Assembly: GCA_024362935.1 (NCBI GenBank)
Contig: JANCRA010000014.1
Span: 15,116,258 to 15,180,257, forward strand
Length of the DNA stretch: 64,000 bases
Direction of reading: 5' to 3'
From: Setophaga petechia
Taxonomy: Eukaryota > Chordata > Aves > Passeriformes > Parulidae
Under the pieces are notes generated by a model. It made no database searches, had not been told where the DNA came from, and saw only the letters and a program-made list of their open reading frames with translations. A program made the position numbers and the translations under genes. How positions within the stretch are numbered: the stretch's first letter is position 1; each line of letters opens with the position of its first letter. Below are positions 11,811 to 25,049 of this stretch, one piece after another.

Positions 11811-13799
11811 GATGCCACACCATGACGCTGCCAGTTTAGCAACTCCAGCTGTTGTGAGTCACGAGGGTAGGCTGTGGTGGTGACTGGATCACTGAGACAG
11901 GGAAATTTGTCAAGTCCAAGCATTAACCCTTCAGAGCCAGCTCTTAAGCTCTACCTGTTTCCAAACATAGCAACCACACTGTCCTTTTCCAGAAGGCAAT
12001 GCTGGCCTCAGCTCCCATGATTTACAAGTCTCAGGTGGTCTTTTGCTGGCAGAGGAGGTGGATTCCAAGCAGTGGTTGATCAGGGAAGCCCATGTGGTTT
12101 ATTTGGTGTATTTGGTTTTACCAGTTACCCTGTAGCTGTAGGGAAAGGGCAGAGCAACTTCTCCCAGTGCAGCCCCCAGGCCTTCAAATTCCTCTTGCCT
12201 TTCAGGGAAGGAGTGTCTTTTTTACAGGATCCCACTGTTATTCATTGGAAAGACGGGAACAATTTTAAGCTTCCAGGTCTGTATAAGCTCTATTGAGAGT
12301 GGAAATTAGTTGGGGCTCCCTGTGGTGTATGTGACTATGGAAGCTACAATGCTCATTTGTCCTGCTGAGCAGTTCTTGTATGTGCTTTACTGGCTGCAGA
12401 AGTTTTTTTTAATATTATTTTTAGGGTTTTTTTGGGGGATTGCAAAGATCTCCAGTGGAGAGCGATGTGGCAGAACTGAGAGTTCAAGCTACCCCTCAGT
12501 CATGTGGCAGAGCCTTCCAGAGTTAGGTTAGGAGGGTTTAGATGTATGCTGAGTTAATGCTGTTGCAGAATAAATTATCTATCTGTTGCAGCCAAGAATC
12601 ATGAGTCTGCATTTCAGGGCCTTGCAATGGAGGGGGAAGGGGCAGAGAAAACAGAAAAAGGGATTGGGGTGGGGAATTAAAAATTAGGGACATGCAGACA
12701 AACCTCTTTTAAAACTGGAATAATGGTGCTCTGGCTCTTTGACTGAAGACAGGATAAGCTAGAGCAGACTTTTTCATTTCTCAGCCCTGACAGTGGCAGG
12801 TGAGGGATGCACCTGGGCACTGACCCCCTGACCACCTCCCCTGGCCCCAGAGGATGCTCTGTCTCTGCCTGCAGCCAAAGGACTCCACCAGGAGCCACCA
12901 GCCCACGGCCAGGTCCTGCTGCCATCACAGGGATGAACCTGTTTTCTAAAATCTGCCTCCAACCTGTGGGCACAGCCCTGCACGAGGCTGGGGTGCCAGA
13001 GGGTTCCCCGTGGGCTACAGGCTGTCAGAACAAAGCCCTGGATTTTGACTCCCTATTCTATGTCAGTAGAGTTTCCTTTAAAGCCTCAAACCAGCCAAAA
13101 GCTCTCACAGCCTCACCCTCTCCACCACCCTGGATACAGAAATAGTCAGATCTTTTTGTTCATGATTAACTGACTCATACTTGGAAATCATCAATTTAAA
13201 ACCCATTTCAGGCAAAGTTACTGGAATGTTCTTTGCATGGACATATCAGGATATTTAAATTATAAAAGTCTCCAATAGATGCTGAAAATACCCTTAATAA
13301 TTTTCTGAAGATATAGTAAATTTGCTGCTAATTACTGTTATTTGCATCCCCCAGAAAGGGTCTCCAAGAAGTAGAAAGAAATTTGGATACATAATGTGCA
13401 CTGACAGCTCCTACAGTGTGATGGGGAGGGACAATTTGAGACTGTCACAGGGCTATGCTCAGCTTCATAGAGATGGGATTTCTCTACATGCTAAAGTATG
13501 AGGAAGGCTAAATAACTCACAGGTGTCAACGGCACCAAAGAATTATGTGTGTCTGACCTATGAGAGAATAAATCTCATTTCCTGCTTAAATCCACATGAC
13601 ATCCCTTTAAGTATAATAAAAATGTAACATTCCCCCCCCCAATTATCTTTTACAATTTTCTCAAATTTCTAAAAACAAGATTTTCCAATTTTTAAATATA
13701 TTTTTTTTACTGGTAGATTGTGCTCTTTAGTATCATTTTACATAATTTAATACAATTTGTTCCATCCATTGGTTTTCATGGAGATACAAGCTGTTCGTT
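11811..13799. other. Non-coding stretch without recognised genes
   Basis: A GC-richer patch at 12780-13140 produces overlapping frames on both strands (plus 12807-13145, minus 12677-12973), which is the pattern of non-coding GC-rich DNA. A C9 run sits at 13632-13640. Otherwise plain AT-rich sequence. Confidence 0.6.
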
Positions 13800-14240
13800 T
13801 GTGAGAAAGCTGGCATAGGCACGAATGTTGGCAAAGAGTCACCTCCAGGAGTTTATTCAGATTTCAAAGTTGCATGGGGGCACCGGCCATTTTGAAGGAG
13901 ATAAATGTTAAGGTGGCTTCTTTCTTTATTTTCAATAATATTTATTTGACATTTTTATTTTTAATGTAGGGTTGACAGCCTCTCCCTCCCCCCCCTCCTC
14001 AGTCCTTGGCAAAGTGAGTCATTGTTATTTTGTCAGCTGAATCGTGGTCACAGAAAATAATCTAAGCTTAAAAGAGAGGCTTTCTCTGAAACGTGTGTTA
14101 TTGAATGAAAAGAACACAGGTGTTTCTTAATTATTTGTGCAGAAGGAAAAAGTGGTGCTGAGCGGATGAGCTGTAATGATTAACACGCTGAGGAGGAGAG
14201 GCCACAGCGAGCGAGAGTCTCCTTTCTTCCCTGCTTGCCA
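13800..14240. promoter_or_regulatory. Candidate conserved non-coding element
   Basis: A non-repetitive segment combines a CGGCCATTTT YY1-like motif (13882-13891), a C-rich stretch near 13983-13999, and TTAATTATT / GATTAAC homeodomain-like words at about 14128-14183. The downstream end is purine-rich with GCGAGCGAGAG. No coding frame is convincing. The call rests on motif content only. Confidence 0.22.
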
Positions 14241-17200
14241 CCCTTTCTGCCTCCTCCTGAGTGCCATGGGCAGTGTGGGGAGGCAGAGGGGACTGCCCCC
14301 AGAAAAGGAACCTGTTTGGCTGTCAAATGTCAAAGTATCCCCATGGCTGGGGTGGGGTGAGGAATTTAGTGAACCTTCTCTCTATGCATATTTGTGATAG
14401 AAGGGGTGGCAGTTCCTGCTGTGAGCCTTCTCAGAGAGGGTCTGTAAATCCCTGCCTGGAGGCACCAAGCCTCTTGGTCATGGTTTGCCACCACCAGGAA
14501 GATGAAAGATGGGGCTTTTGGGCTCAGCAGTCATGAAGGCAATGTGCCACCCCCTACATCACTCCTAACTTCAGCTCTGTGTTTCCATTGTAGCACATTA
14601 TGTATTTTAAATTGCAATAACCAGTCAAACATTCATTATTCTGGTGAAGATGCAGGTTTGTAAGGCTGGCAGCATGAATATGAAGGTGTGTTTCTGAATG
14701 AGGACCCGAGCCCACTGCCTTGCAGGTCCATGGGGATTGTGTCAGCTGGAGGCTGTATTTGGGTGCATCTTGACATGCTTCTGTCTTTGCCATATGTTCC
14801 TGTAGTGCTCAGGTGTGCAAGAACCATTTTGATGGCTGGTGGTGCCCTCAGAGAGCATTGCCCTCCATCCTGTGTGCTCCTCAGAAATACACGGAAGGAA
14901 TGATGCAATTATGGAGAATAAAATACTAGACCAAAAGGACACAGGGCAGTGGAGCTGGCAGGGTGCAGTGATCAGAGTGGGAGGTTAGCCAAGAAGCTCA
15001 GCTGAAGCCACCTCCTCCTGAGAAATGTGATGAACACAGATTTTTAATGATTTCAGGTCACTGGTTACCCACGGTTCACACCAGCTCTGTAACCCTCTCC
15101 CTCACTGTGCCCATGGGGACATCAGGGCAGGAAGGCTCGTGGCTGTCTTTGGAGGGGCCCTGTCCCCTGTTCCAACCAGAAATGTGTTTTGACAGTGCCA
15201 GATCAGATGGTCCTGAGGTAGGAGCAGGCATCCCATTACACAAATGCTGCTCAAGTTATTGAGGGGGATTACTCAGCTGAAATTTGTCTGGTTACTCATC
15301 AGGGTGAAGTAGAGTCAAATTCTCAAATTTGTACTCTGTTGTGTGAAGCTGAAATGCTGTTTCTCAAAACCTTGCCACTGAACAGAATGAGCTTTCTGAT
15401 TTTTCCTTTGTAATGTTTTATTTTTGTGGTTTTGGGGTTTTTTTTAGCAAGCTCTGGCACTTCTGACTGTTGTAGGGAAGCATTCCTACAAGCGTCAGTC
15501 CCAGCCTCAGAGAAAGAGCCTATATTGATTCCCACATGTACTAAATGACACATCAGTGCAAAGGTGCAAAGCCTCCTATGGAGGAGCTCCTCCAAGGTGG
15601 AACCCCCCAAGAATATCCTGTATTTAAATAGTAGCTCCCTATTCTGTGTGGTGGCAATGTAATATATATATATATAATTTTGCCCCACTCTCCTGAACCC
15701 CATTTCAATGAGTCTTGCTGCTGATATTGAACCACCAGCCTGATTGTGGGATTCACCTCCCAAAGCTGGTGCAGAGGGTGCTGTGTCTCAGTGGCCCTGT
15801 TGATCTGATGCCTTGTGCAGTCAGGGAAGTTTTCTTTTTTTCTGTTTCCTGGTTTTGGTGCTTTTTGTAACCCTATCAAAGCAACCATGAGCCTTGTTCT
15901 CTCCTCTCCCTGGCCATCTGCTTGAAGCATCTGGTAATCAGGTGCAAGCCCCCACATCCAGAGCATTCATGCTTAAATTTGCAGCTACCTTGCCACCCAC
16001 ATTGGCTTTTGTTATACTGCCAAGATGTACCTCTTTGTGCACTCGATATGAGAGAGGCTTAAATTCCACCATCAGCCTACTGAAATTGTGATGGGCCAGG
16101 GTGACATTATCACCTTTGTACATAGATATGTATCAGCCTTCTCCCATTTTTCTCTGCTAGAGTCTCCAGCTAATCTCTGCTCCAATTGCTCATCATACCC
16201 AAGCCATGTGTGTGCTGCAGAGGTACAGCTCCGAGTTGCAAATAATTTCTCAAAGAAATATCTCAGTCTAAAACATGATGATGCTTAATGTGCACTTGTC
16301 ATTTCTGGGATTCTTCTTATATCCCTTTTTCCATCTGAGTAATCTCTGTGTATGTGTCTCCATATAAGAGACAAATAGAGTCATTGTTCTGCTCCATATT
16401 TTAATTCCATATCTGTATTTTAGGGACATTGCTGCCTTCCCAACAGACTGACTAAGTATTACAAACTGCCAAATTTAGGCTTTTGGAAGTGGCTGCTACT
16501 GAAATTGCCCATTGAATTTAAGAGCAGACAAATAATTTCGTCAAAAACAGAAAAGCCAACGACCTTGAGCACTATCCCCTCTCCCTTACAAAAGGATCCC
16601 TAAAGAAGAAAAGCCTCGCTGCTGCTGATTTGTATTTCTGCATCCCCAGATTAGAAAAGAGAAAAACATCTTGACTTCTGATTTTCTACCGCATCAAAAT
16701 TTTCATGTGTGCTGGATCTGTTAGAGTAGAAAAATCAAACGGAAGCACCTGGTTGTGGAAGGACATGGAGACGTCAGGTATTTGCTATCTCCTGTGTTTG
16801 GATGGAAAGAGAGCCCATCTGTTTGAGTAGGACTGTTTTATTAACACAATAGGAGTTGCAGACAAAAGTCCCAGGGTGAGGTGGTCCCCGGGCTTGCAGC
16901 TGCCCCACCTGGTGCTGGGTTTGGAGAGCCTCTATTCCCACAACAGCATCCTGCAGATCAGCCCTCCCAGGCACCTCCAGCAGAGCCAGGGAGCCTCCCA
17001 GGGGAGCTCAGCAGCTCAGCTGTTCCTGGCCTCTGAAAATCACCTGTTCCAGATGTGAGATTTGCCTTGGGATGTCCTCATTGGGGTCTGCCCAGCCCAA
17101 ACTGGGACTTGCTCCCCACCACAGACACACCAGCAGCAGGAGCAGTTTCTAAAATTTGGTGGTGCATGTTTTAGCAAGTATCACATAGCGTTGGTTTGCT

Positions 17201-18570
17201 GGTCCTGAGGCACTGGCTGCGTCCGTTAATGAGAAATGCAGGAGAATGGTAGCCAAGAAGGACAATTCCAGAATGATTATATAAATCAGTCTTAGAAGTA
17301 TTTTCCTGTAGCTGAGACCAGATTCACGTGTTGAAGGGAGATGGTAAAGCACCAACTAAAAGCAGCAACTCTTACAGTACCTACTGCAATTAATGCCCTT
17401 CCTGTGTTCTTTGTATATGCATCAATATTTTTCTTCTTCCCTGACTGCCTATTCACTGTTGCTGTCTTCTATTACACCTTTCTTTTTAATGTGATATTAA
17501 CCCTATAGAAATAGCCATAGAAATAGCTATTACCCCATACAAATAGCTATAATGCCAATTTTTTTTTTAATTTTAAAACCGACTAAGAAGCAGCCTTCAT
17601 TGACATAATTTTTTAGGAAGTTATAAGTATTGCATATGTGGGGATTGTTTTTCAGCATTTGAAAACAATGTTAAAAGGTGAAGAACAAATCTGCAGCATG
17701 TTTGTTTAAAACATGTGATATTTCACCAACTCCTTAGAATTATTTCAAAGATAATAAAACTGTAATTGTTATTTTTTTGAACCTGCTTGGTCTAGGTTTT
17801 TTCAGGCTTTTCTCATTATGTGACTATTCCCTGACCCTCAAAATATGAACTCCAGGCAGATATTTTAGCATATGAGCAGGACACATTGCATCCATGTGTG
17901 ATCCCTCAAGTTTGGCACAGCGTTGTCACGCGTTCTACGGTCTGTGAGCACCTGCCCTTACAGATCACCCAGATATTGCTCTCTGTGATTTTCACAGACT
18001 ATAAGAAAAGACAGTAAATACATTAAATATGGCTTCACAGATTTTTTCCACAGAAAGAGCTGGAAAGCCTTTATAGGTTACTGCGAAAGTCAGAAATAAA
18101 TCCAGAGGGAATTTTCCACAAATGGGTAAAAAAAAAGGAGTGTTTAGAAGAGGCCTTATTGGCTTGAGTCATGAAGCTGGCTCTCTCTGAGTGCTGTGCT
18201 GTAAGTTTAGTGGGAAAAGTTTGACAGCAATTTAATTTTCATTGACAAATACTGTCATAATATTGAGGGAAACTGTATCAACAGTAGTGGTCGATGCTCA
18301 ACCAGTCATATGGACTGGACGAGCTTACCATATGCTTAACTACAAACTTCTCTTGGAAAGCTCCTTTAGAACACTTGACAAGCTTAAGATACTAGTCAGT
18401 AATGAGCTTGAACAGAACATGTGAAGTTTTACATTTCGTACAGAAAATGGATTAGTGTTGATGTGTTTCCTGTACAGAAGAGATTTGTATGCTGGTATCT
18501 GTGCAGCTACAATGCCTGTGTGCATTTCCATAGCCTGAGGTTCACCCAGTCAAAGGAAATTTAAAAGTGA
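14241..18570. other. Non-coding stretch without recognised genes
   Basis: Mixed DNA with overlapping short frames on both strands at 14560-14940 and 15320-15970. A (TA)n run lies at 15662-15676. Near 17512-17555 there are several short direct repeats of an AAATAGC word. No gene, RNA or transposon is recognised. Confidence 0.55.
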
Positions 18571-18575
18571 AAATG

Positions 18576-18595
18576 AAAAAAAAAAAAAAAAAAAA
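18576..18595. repeat. Poly-A tract (A20)
   Basis: An uninterrupted run of 20 adenines, extended by further A-rich sequence to about 18606. A retroposed tail was considered, but no recognisable body or target-site duplication lies upstream. Confidence 0.95.
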
Positions 18596-18606
18596 GAAAA
18601 CCAAAC

Positions 18607-20539
18607 ATAATTTATTTCTTCTGCACGGCATTAAGGTGAGAATATTTTCATTTATGTTATACACAGAGTGTTTGAATTTGCAGTTTCTGGTAGTAATGGG
18701 ATGCCAAAAACCACAAACCGAGGCAACCCCCCATATTAGCATGATAATTATTACAGCAGGTGATAGGTCCAGGCTTTCATTAATGTGCAGTATTACTACC
18801 TTCTCCTTGCAATGAACCTTTTAGTCTGATCACTGCCTTTAGCATTTTTTACTGTGATTTCTGTCTATAATTTCACACAGTCTCTGAGTATCTGAGATGG
18901 TGTCTACCTCCCTGATGACAGGATCAAATCAGGTACCCAAAGATGCAAATGCTTTGTCTTGCATCTCAGTGTGTTTCAGTTCTGTTTTGTTGCTTTTGAG
19001 TGGGTTTTTTGGGGGGAGAAGATTCTGATTGTACCCAAAATTAAGGAGTCTTGGTTTAAATGTGTCCTGTTTCCCCTTCATCCACTTGGCACATGGATTT
19101 TTGTTCCTGTGCATTTTGTCTTTTTTTCCCTAATGCACTTTTTTCACATTTATAGACATATATATGTCTATATATAAAAAAATGCTTGCATGTATTTAAT
19201 GTATTTTTGACTGTGGCCAAACACTGTGCCAGGTTAGAGACTCAGTTAGATAATTCAAACAGAAGTCTGACCTGATTCTGTCTTAATTTGCTATGTTTTG
19301 TTATCATTGAGCCATTTGTAATTTAGTTACATGTAGAGTAGTTCAGTGATGAGCAAGTTTTAACAATATGGAAGGCATAATGTATGCTTACATGAAAAGC
19401 ATATACAGCCTTTCATTGCACTTTGTACTTGGGAATCATTCTCTTTCTTTTCAGTTTTGCTGTGTTTTCCTCCCTGAAAAGTAGCTTTCCTCATTAGAAA
19501 GAATTAAAAAAATAGCATTAAAAGTAGGAACAGAAAATAGCAGTTTCTATGCACAGTTCAGCTGTGGCATATTTTCTTAGGGTAAATATTTTGGAAACTG
19601 CTTTAATTTCCATGGTTTGCTGTTTTAAAGATATTTTTGTAGAGCAAAGGTATAGAATTAAGCATGGTTTGTATCCCTTTGCCCCTTTGAAAATCACACG
19701 TGACTCCTGAATTGGCACTTTTACAGAATACATCAGGAATCAAGTTCAGTTTTTTTGTTGGCACATTGGTCAAACCTTCTGCCATCAAGAATAGTAACTA
19801 CCTTTTATTTTCCAAGCAAAGGGAATGAATGATCCCCTCAATTCTCTCATCATTGTTTTCACCCCACTATTTCACTATAAAATTTTATTTCTTGTCTGAA
19901 GCTGGGATTTAGATTGCTTGGCCTCAGATTAGCTGGGTCTAGATGGTACCATCTGCCGAATGCACAACAGCTATTAAGATTCTTAGATTTTTAGCATGTT
20001 TTTTTAATGTAGTCATCTGACAAAGAAAAGAAAGCAAAAACGGTGTCCAGCATTATTTATTTTATCAGCCTGGCAAATGAAGTATATTGGCATGAGTGCA
20101 TTCCTTGTAGTAAGTGCCTGAGAGTATACAAGTGTAAAGATAGCTTTGAAGCTTGCCATGAGATCCTGGTTTATTAACAGAAATGCAAACCCCCCAGCCG
20201 TGGGCTGGATATGTTAAAAACATCATAACTTGGTGTGAGATGGCCAAACCAAGAGCCATTGTAATGGTCTGTTGGCCATGGTCTTCTGGCATGGCACATC
20301 ACTTGTCTGGTTTATCTTGGAAATACTCGTTATCTCTCAGTACTGCATCCCTTATCAGTATTTTAACAGTAAAGAGGCAAAACCTCTTTAAAGAAATGAG
20401 ATGCTGCAGGTGCCTGTGGGTGCCCAGCCCTGCTGCTGTCCATCGGGTCCCTGCTCTCAGCACCCATCCTGAGCCAAACCTCAGCCCCCACCCTGCAGCC
20501 TCGCCTTACTGACACTCCCATTTCATTCAGCACTGCCCT
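18607..20539. other. Non-coding stretch without recognised genes
   Basis: AT-rich sequence with short chance frames only. It contains the 22-bp palindrome at 19151-19172. No interspersed repeat or RNA gene is recognised. Confidence 0.55.
19151..19172. repeat. 22-bp perfect palindrome
   Basis: The left arm TATAGACATAT is followed directly by its exact reverse complement ATATGTCTATA, with no spacer. The flanks (T on both sides) break the symmetry. It could form a small cruciform or be a chance AT-rich palindrome. Confidence 0.9.
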
Positions 20540-21190
20540 AATCAACAATGTGGCACGGAAGACAAATTCCCACTATTTTCCTTTGTCCGCCTCTAATGCT
20601 GGAGCAGTTTTTTCAAAGAAACCCGCAGGACCTTGCTCTACAATGCTGCCAACCTGGTGTGTCACCACCAGGTTTTTATTCATCCTGCATGAAGAGAAGC
20701 ATTTATCAGCTGGTTTTGAAGCCTCATTTTGCATTTAAAAGTGCAATAATTGGACCAAAGACAATACAGTTATATGCTTTTTAAAAAAACCCAAACAACC
20801 AAGTGAAGATGATCTTACATGGGGGGCTAAGTGACTGTGGGAATTTGCTTTTACATGGAACGAGTCCAAACACTATCGTCATCATCTGGGCTGTTTTGGG
20901 TGCTTTTCAAGCATTTATTTGCATTGATATGATCAAACACCCAGTTCAGAATGGCTGCTTTAAACTCAACAAAACGAGCACAGGGATTCACCCAGGGCGA
21001 ATCCAAAATCGTGTCTGGAGCTTTGTGGCTCGTTTTTAACAAGACCTTTTCTGTGTTCACTTTTTAAACGATGACACCATACCGGGGGTTGTCGTTCAAC
21101 AGATTGTTGGTTCTTTTAACAATTTGTTCAATGGAGGAGGAGGAGGAGGAGGGAGTAGAGGCAGCTATATTTGTAACTACTCTTGTTCAG
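20540..21190. promoter_or_regulatory. Candidate conserved enhancer with POU octamer and SOX-like sites
   Basis: A perfect octamer ATTTGCAT lies at 20917-20924. SOX-type cores ATTGTT (21103-21108) and AACAAT (21118-21123) are close together, ending against a GGA triplet repeat. CpG is retained at several spots (20869-20877, 20975, 20999-21013, 21069-21093) although surrounding DNA is CpG-poor, which often marks unmethylated or conserved sequence. Adjacent POU and SOX sites are a known arrangement in neural enhancers. Conservation is inferred, not measured. Confidence 0.3.
21133..21152. repeat. (GGA)n microsatellite
   Basis: About six GGA triplets run from 21133, followed by GGGAGTAGAG. The tract is purine-only on the plus strand. 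Confidence 0.9.
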
Positions 21191-24100
21191 TAGAATAATT
21201 GATTTTTCCAGTTTGGCAACCAATCCCCATTTTCTGCTGCTTTACTATTCCCCCCTCCTCCCTTCCCCTTCATGTCTTCAACAAAAAGACACTTTTCCTT
21301 CCAATTTTTAATAGCAATTTGTAGTCTCAGCTTTCTTGATTGAGGAAACAGGGTCCAAGAAGGACCCAGTGATTTTCTTGGTGCTGTTCCAGGTGGGGAC
21401 AAGCAGCTTCCTCAAAAGTGCCCTGCTGTGTGAGCACCCCCGACTTTCTGCACTGTTAACACAGGACTTCTGTGACTCTACAGCCTTAGCAGTTCTTATT
21501 CAAGATTTTCTTTGCTTTTTTTTTTTTTTTCATGGAAGTTTTACAGAAGGAAGCACGGAGGCATTGCACCCTCAGGGCAGATCTTTATGCTGTTTGTCAC
21601 AGCAGATGCTGTGCTCATGCCTTGCTCTTTGAGCTCTGAGGCTCCATGCTTTGGTGGTACCTGGTTTTGTCCAGGGGCAGTTCCAGTAGCAGCCTGCCAG
21701 TCAGCTGGGAGATGTTTTCTGGGTGCAGGGGAGTATTAATGGTTCTGTACACTTCAATTATTTTTTTAAAAAAGCTTTTTGCTGAATTCTGGAATTCTAA
21801 ATTTCTAAAAAATTTATTATTATTATTTTTATATCTGTTTCTCTACCAAGAGAAGCTTTGTTATTTCTGAGGTACATATGCCTTCTGGACTTGCACTGCA
21901 CAGTGCCAAAGCCCCTTCTTTGGAACCACAATAAAAAGGCTGCTCAGGCCCTCACTCAAGGCACCCAGCAATGTCTTATGGGGTGAATGTAGCCAGCTTC
22001 TGCTGAACTTACTCCTTATCATCCTGTTAGCTTTTGGTGCTCAGGCTTAATGTCTCAAGGACTTTTGAGTGCCTTTTTTTAATTATTAATTTAATAATTA
22101 TCCCAGCTGGAGGCAGCACTCCATATAATATGCTGGCTAGGATATATATTTTTTAACCTTTTTTTGGAGGTGGAAGGTGTTTCTCCTGATTCTTGACTTT
22201 CAACCCTGCAGCATCTGGGTGCTGGCCTGGGGTGTGTGGGAGGTTTGTGCCTCTGCTGTAAGAAACTTGTGCATCTATTTGCTGCCAAATTTTTAAAGCC
22301 CTTTTAATGTAAACACATACAAATGTCTCCAAAAAAGGCCTTAAAACTCCAGTGCAGAACTGTATTTGCATGTTAAACTTAAGAACATATTTAATATATT
22401 ACCAGTAATTGATTTAATGCCTAAGTAAGACTAACTATGCATAAATTAGTAAAATACTTGCAAGAGAAGTGCAATAATTGCCTTCGAGTGAATGAAGTAG
22501 TTAAGGCTTCTATTTACTAGCTTTGTTAAGCATAAATGTCTAACATTTAGACTTCAGCAATTTCTTCAGCACCAGCCCTCGAACAGTATTCAAAAATATG
22601 ACTGAATTTTGCAAGTTACTGTAATTTGAGGCTTTTTCCAAAGCTTCTAAAGTCAGACAAAGAATTTTTTTTTAAAAATAAGTCCTTTCTTTTCCTCTCT
22701 TTTTTGATTATTGCAAATTGGGTATAATAATCTTGGTTAGTTTGAGTATTAGAAAGGTGAACATGCATCATTAACAGTAAGATTTTATGAACGTTTTTGT
22801 AATATTATGTAATATTTAAATTTATGTTGCTTTTTTTTTTCAATTTTACATGTAGTAATTAATTTTGTCTCACTGACAGATGATTCTCAATGACTGATTT
22901 TCAAGAAAAAATCCAGACAGGTATTTTAACCCTTTGTTTTCATTCTAGACACCTCACATTCATGGGTCTGGTTGTAATTAAGGGGCTCTGTGCTTGGCTC
23001 AGTTGTGAATTAAAGCTCAGTGCTGTTTGTATGAGTTTCCATAGCTGTAAATTCATGCTGTCCTTTTTGTGGATGGGTGGTGGGAGTGTGGACAGAGATT
23101 TTTGCTTTGCTCTGAGCAAAATATCCTCATGCCATGTGTTGCCCAAAACACCTCCTCCTGTTTTTTGGGTATCCCGTAGAGGAGCGTGCTGGCTGGCAGT
23201 GGGATCCCCACCTTTCCTCTCCACCCTGCAAGAGACTCTGAATCCACCTCGTGTCCCAGCATGAAGTGGGATGTTGGTGATGTTTAGGGGCAGAATGGGA
23301 CAGAAATAATGTGCATGTCCTGTTAGGAGCAGATGTGACTTTCCAAGAAGCCAGAGAGGGAAGATGTGGGGCAGCCAGGACATGGCACCTGTAACACAGA
23401 GCCCTTGTCCTGCTGCTTGAGTGTGGTGAACTGACTTCTGTCTCCTCCTTCACCCTCTCTTTCCTTGCTATTGATCCCTTCTTAGTCTTGTGATCTGTGT
23501 ATTTCCAGTATTTATCACACTGTGCTTGCAGAGGGTGACAGTGTCACATCTCTTGGGACTTCCACTACAAATCACAGCTTTTAAGGCTATACCCTGAAGG
23601 TGTAGCCCTGAAAACACTCAAGAATTTACATGCATTATGAGACAGGCATAAGGGCTGTCCTATGAGTTACAGACAACTGTAGACACCAGTCTGTCACTTG
23701 CTCTGTGGCTGTAGTGTTGCGTGTAAATCCCATTTGTTTCTGTGGTAGTTGGAGCAGCAGAATTTCTGGCCTCCCATTTCTAGTAACTTCATGCTGGGTT
23801 TTTAAGGCAGAAACATCACCAAGAGCATTCCCTTATGGCTCTTTTTTGGGATATATTTTTTGCCTGGAAAATCATAAACCTCCCCACCAAAGTAGCTGAA
23901 GTGAGCTGGGCATGAGGGCCGACTGCAGAGGCTGCTGGGCAGTGGGGCTTCTCAGCAGCTCAGCTGGGGGGTGATTCTTTGTGCATCCTCTGGCACCTCT
24001 CACTTATCTGCTTTCACATGTTATGTGCATGAGAATGTGCAGATTTGAGTCGGCTTACATTTTTTTCTGGCCCATGATACAAATTAACAGTCTTTATTTT

Positions 24101-25049
24101 ATAATATTTCATTTGAATAGCAGCTCTCATAGTTTTAAAGTACTGAAGGATGAAAAGTCAGGAATGTAATTGCACTGTTTGGCTTTTGTTCTGAGTGAGT
24201 CATGGTGTAATATTTTTCCACAGGTTGCTAATGCTGCCCTGGGTTGTGCGTGACATTGACTATCATCCCTGTGTAAAGAAATTCCACTTAAATTCCATTA
24301 GTGCCTGCTTTTCCTTAGCTTCAGCTCGTGCTTGCTTGTTATTAGATGGGACTGTAACATGAGGCTACTTCAGCAGTGGTGTTATCCCTACCTGGACTTC
24401 TATTTGGATTCTGACTAACTGAGATAATTTTGCCACTTGGCTTTTTGGATGCTATATATAGGCCCAGTGATAAAGGTAGCCAAAGTTAGGGTATGGTACA
24501 AAAAATATTTGCTTGTTGTCCTCTTAAACAGTACAGCAATGATTTTGCATGGTTAGTCAGTTTGGAGAAATATCTCTGCTTCTTTTTATGCTGACATTAG
24601 GTTCTAGGTTTAAGATTTAGAGTTTAATTTCTCATTTTTCACCCTCCTTCTGCCCCTTCTGCCTCCACTAAGAAGAGTGGCGAGTGTTGCCTCCCTTTTG
24701 TTCTTACTACTATGTCACTTGACATTTTTTCTCTATTGAATCATATCCCATCACTTTCCCTGCTCACTAAAAGGCAGGCTGGATTTTTTTATTTATATAT
24801 TGTCCCTTCATTCAAATTGTCTGCGGCTTCTCCTCCATTTCCTAGTCTGAATAAATTTCATCCCATTTCTGCATGCTGTTGGAACCAGAAGCTGAATGAA
24901 CAGAGGTTCTGCAGTGATCTTTGGGGCAGGCCAGCTCTCCCCTTGCACACTCTGCTCTTGCTGTTAGCATGCAGAGCACTGTGCCCTCACATGCTGTCCG
25001 GGTCGTGATGCATTATTTAGCTCAGCCTCTCGTCAGAACTTACGGCGTT
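21191..25049. other. Non-coding stretch without recognised genes
   Basis: A T15 run lies at 21516-21530 and a (TTA)n run at about 21814-21829. A 9-bp inverted repeat of TAATTATTA with a 3-nt loop lies at 22080-22100. Overlapping frames on both strands at 22890-23453 have no recognisable domain. A short hairpin lies at 23586-23608. Sequence at 24700-25049 may continue the CR1 fragment that follows, but I could not confirm it. Confidence 0.5.

Noticed and set aside
18567..18606. Processed pseudogene or SINE tail at the A20 run
   Set aside because: No recognisable upstream body, target-site duplication or RNA-polymerase III boxes.
23586..23608. Short hairpin GGCTATACC / GGTGTAGCC as a possible microRNA
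   Set aside because: The stem is only 9 bp with one mismatch, far too short for a microRNA precursor.
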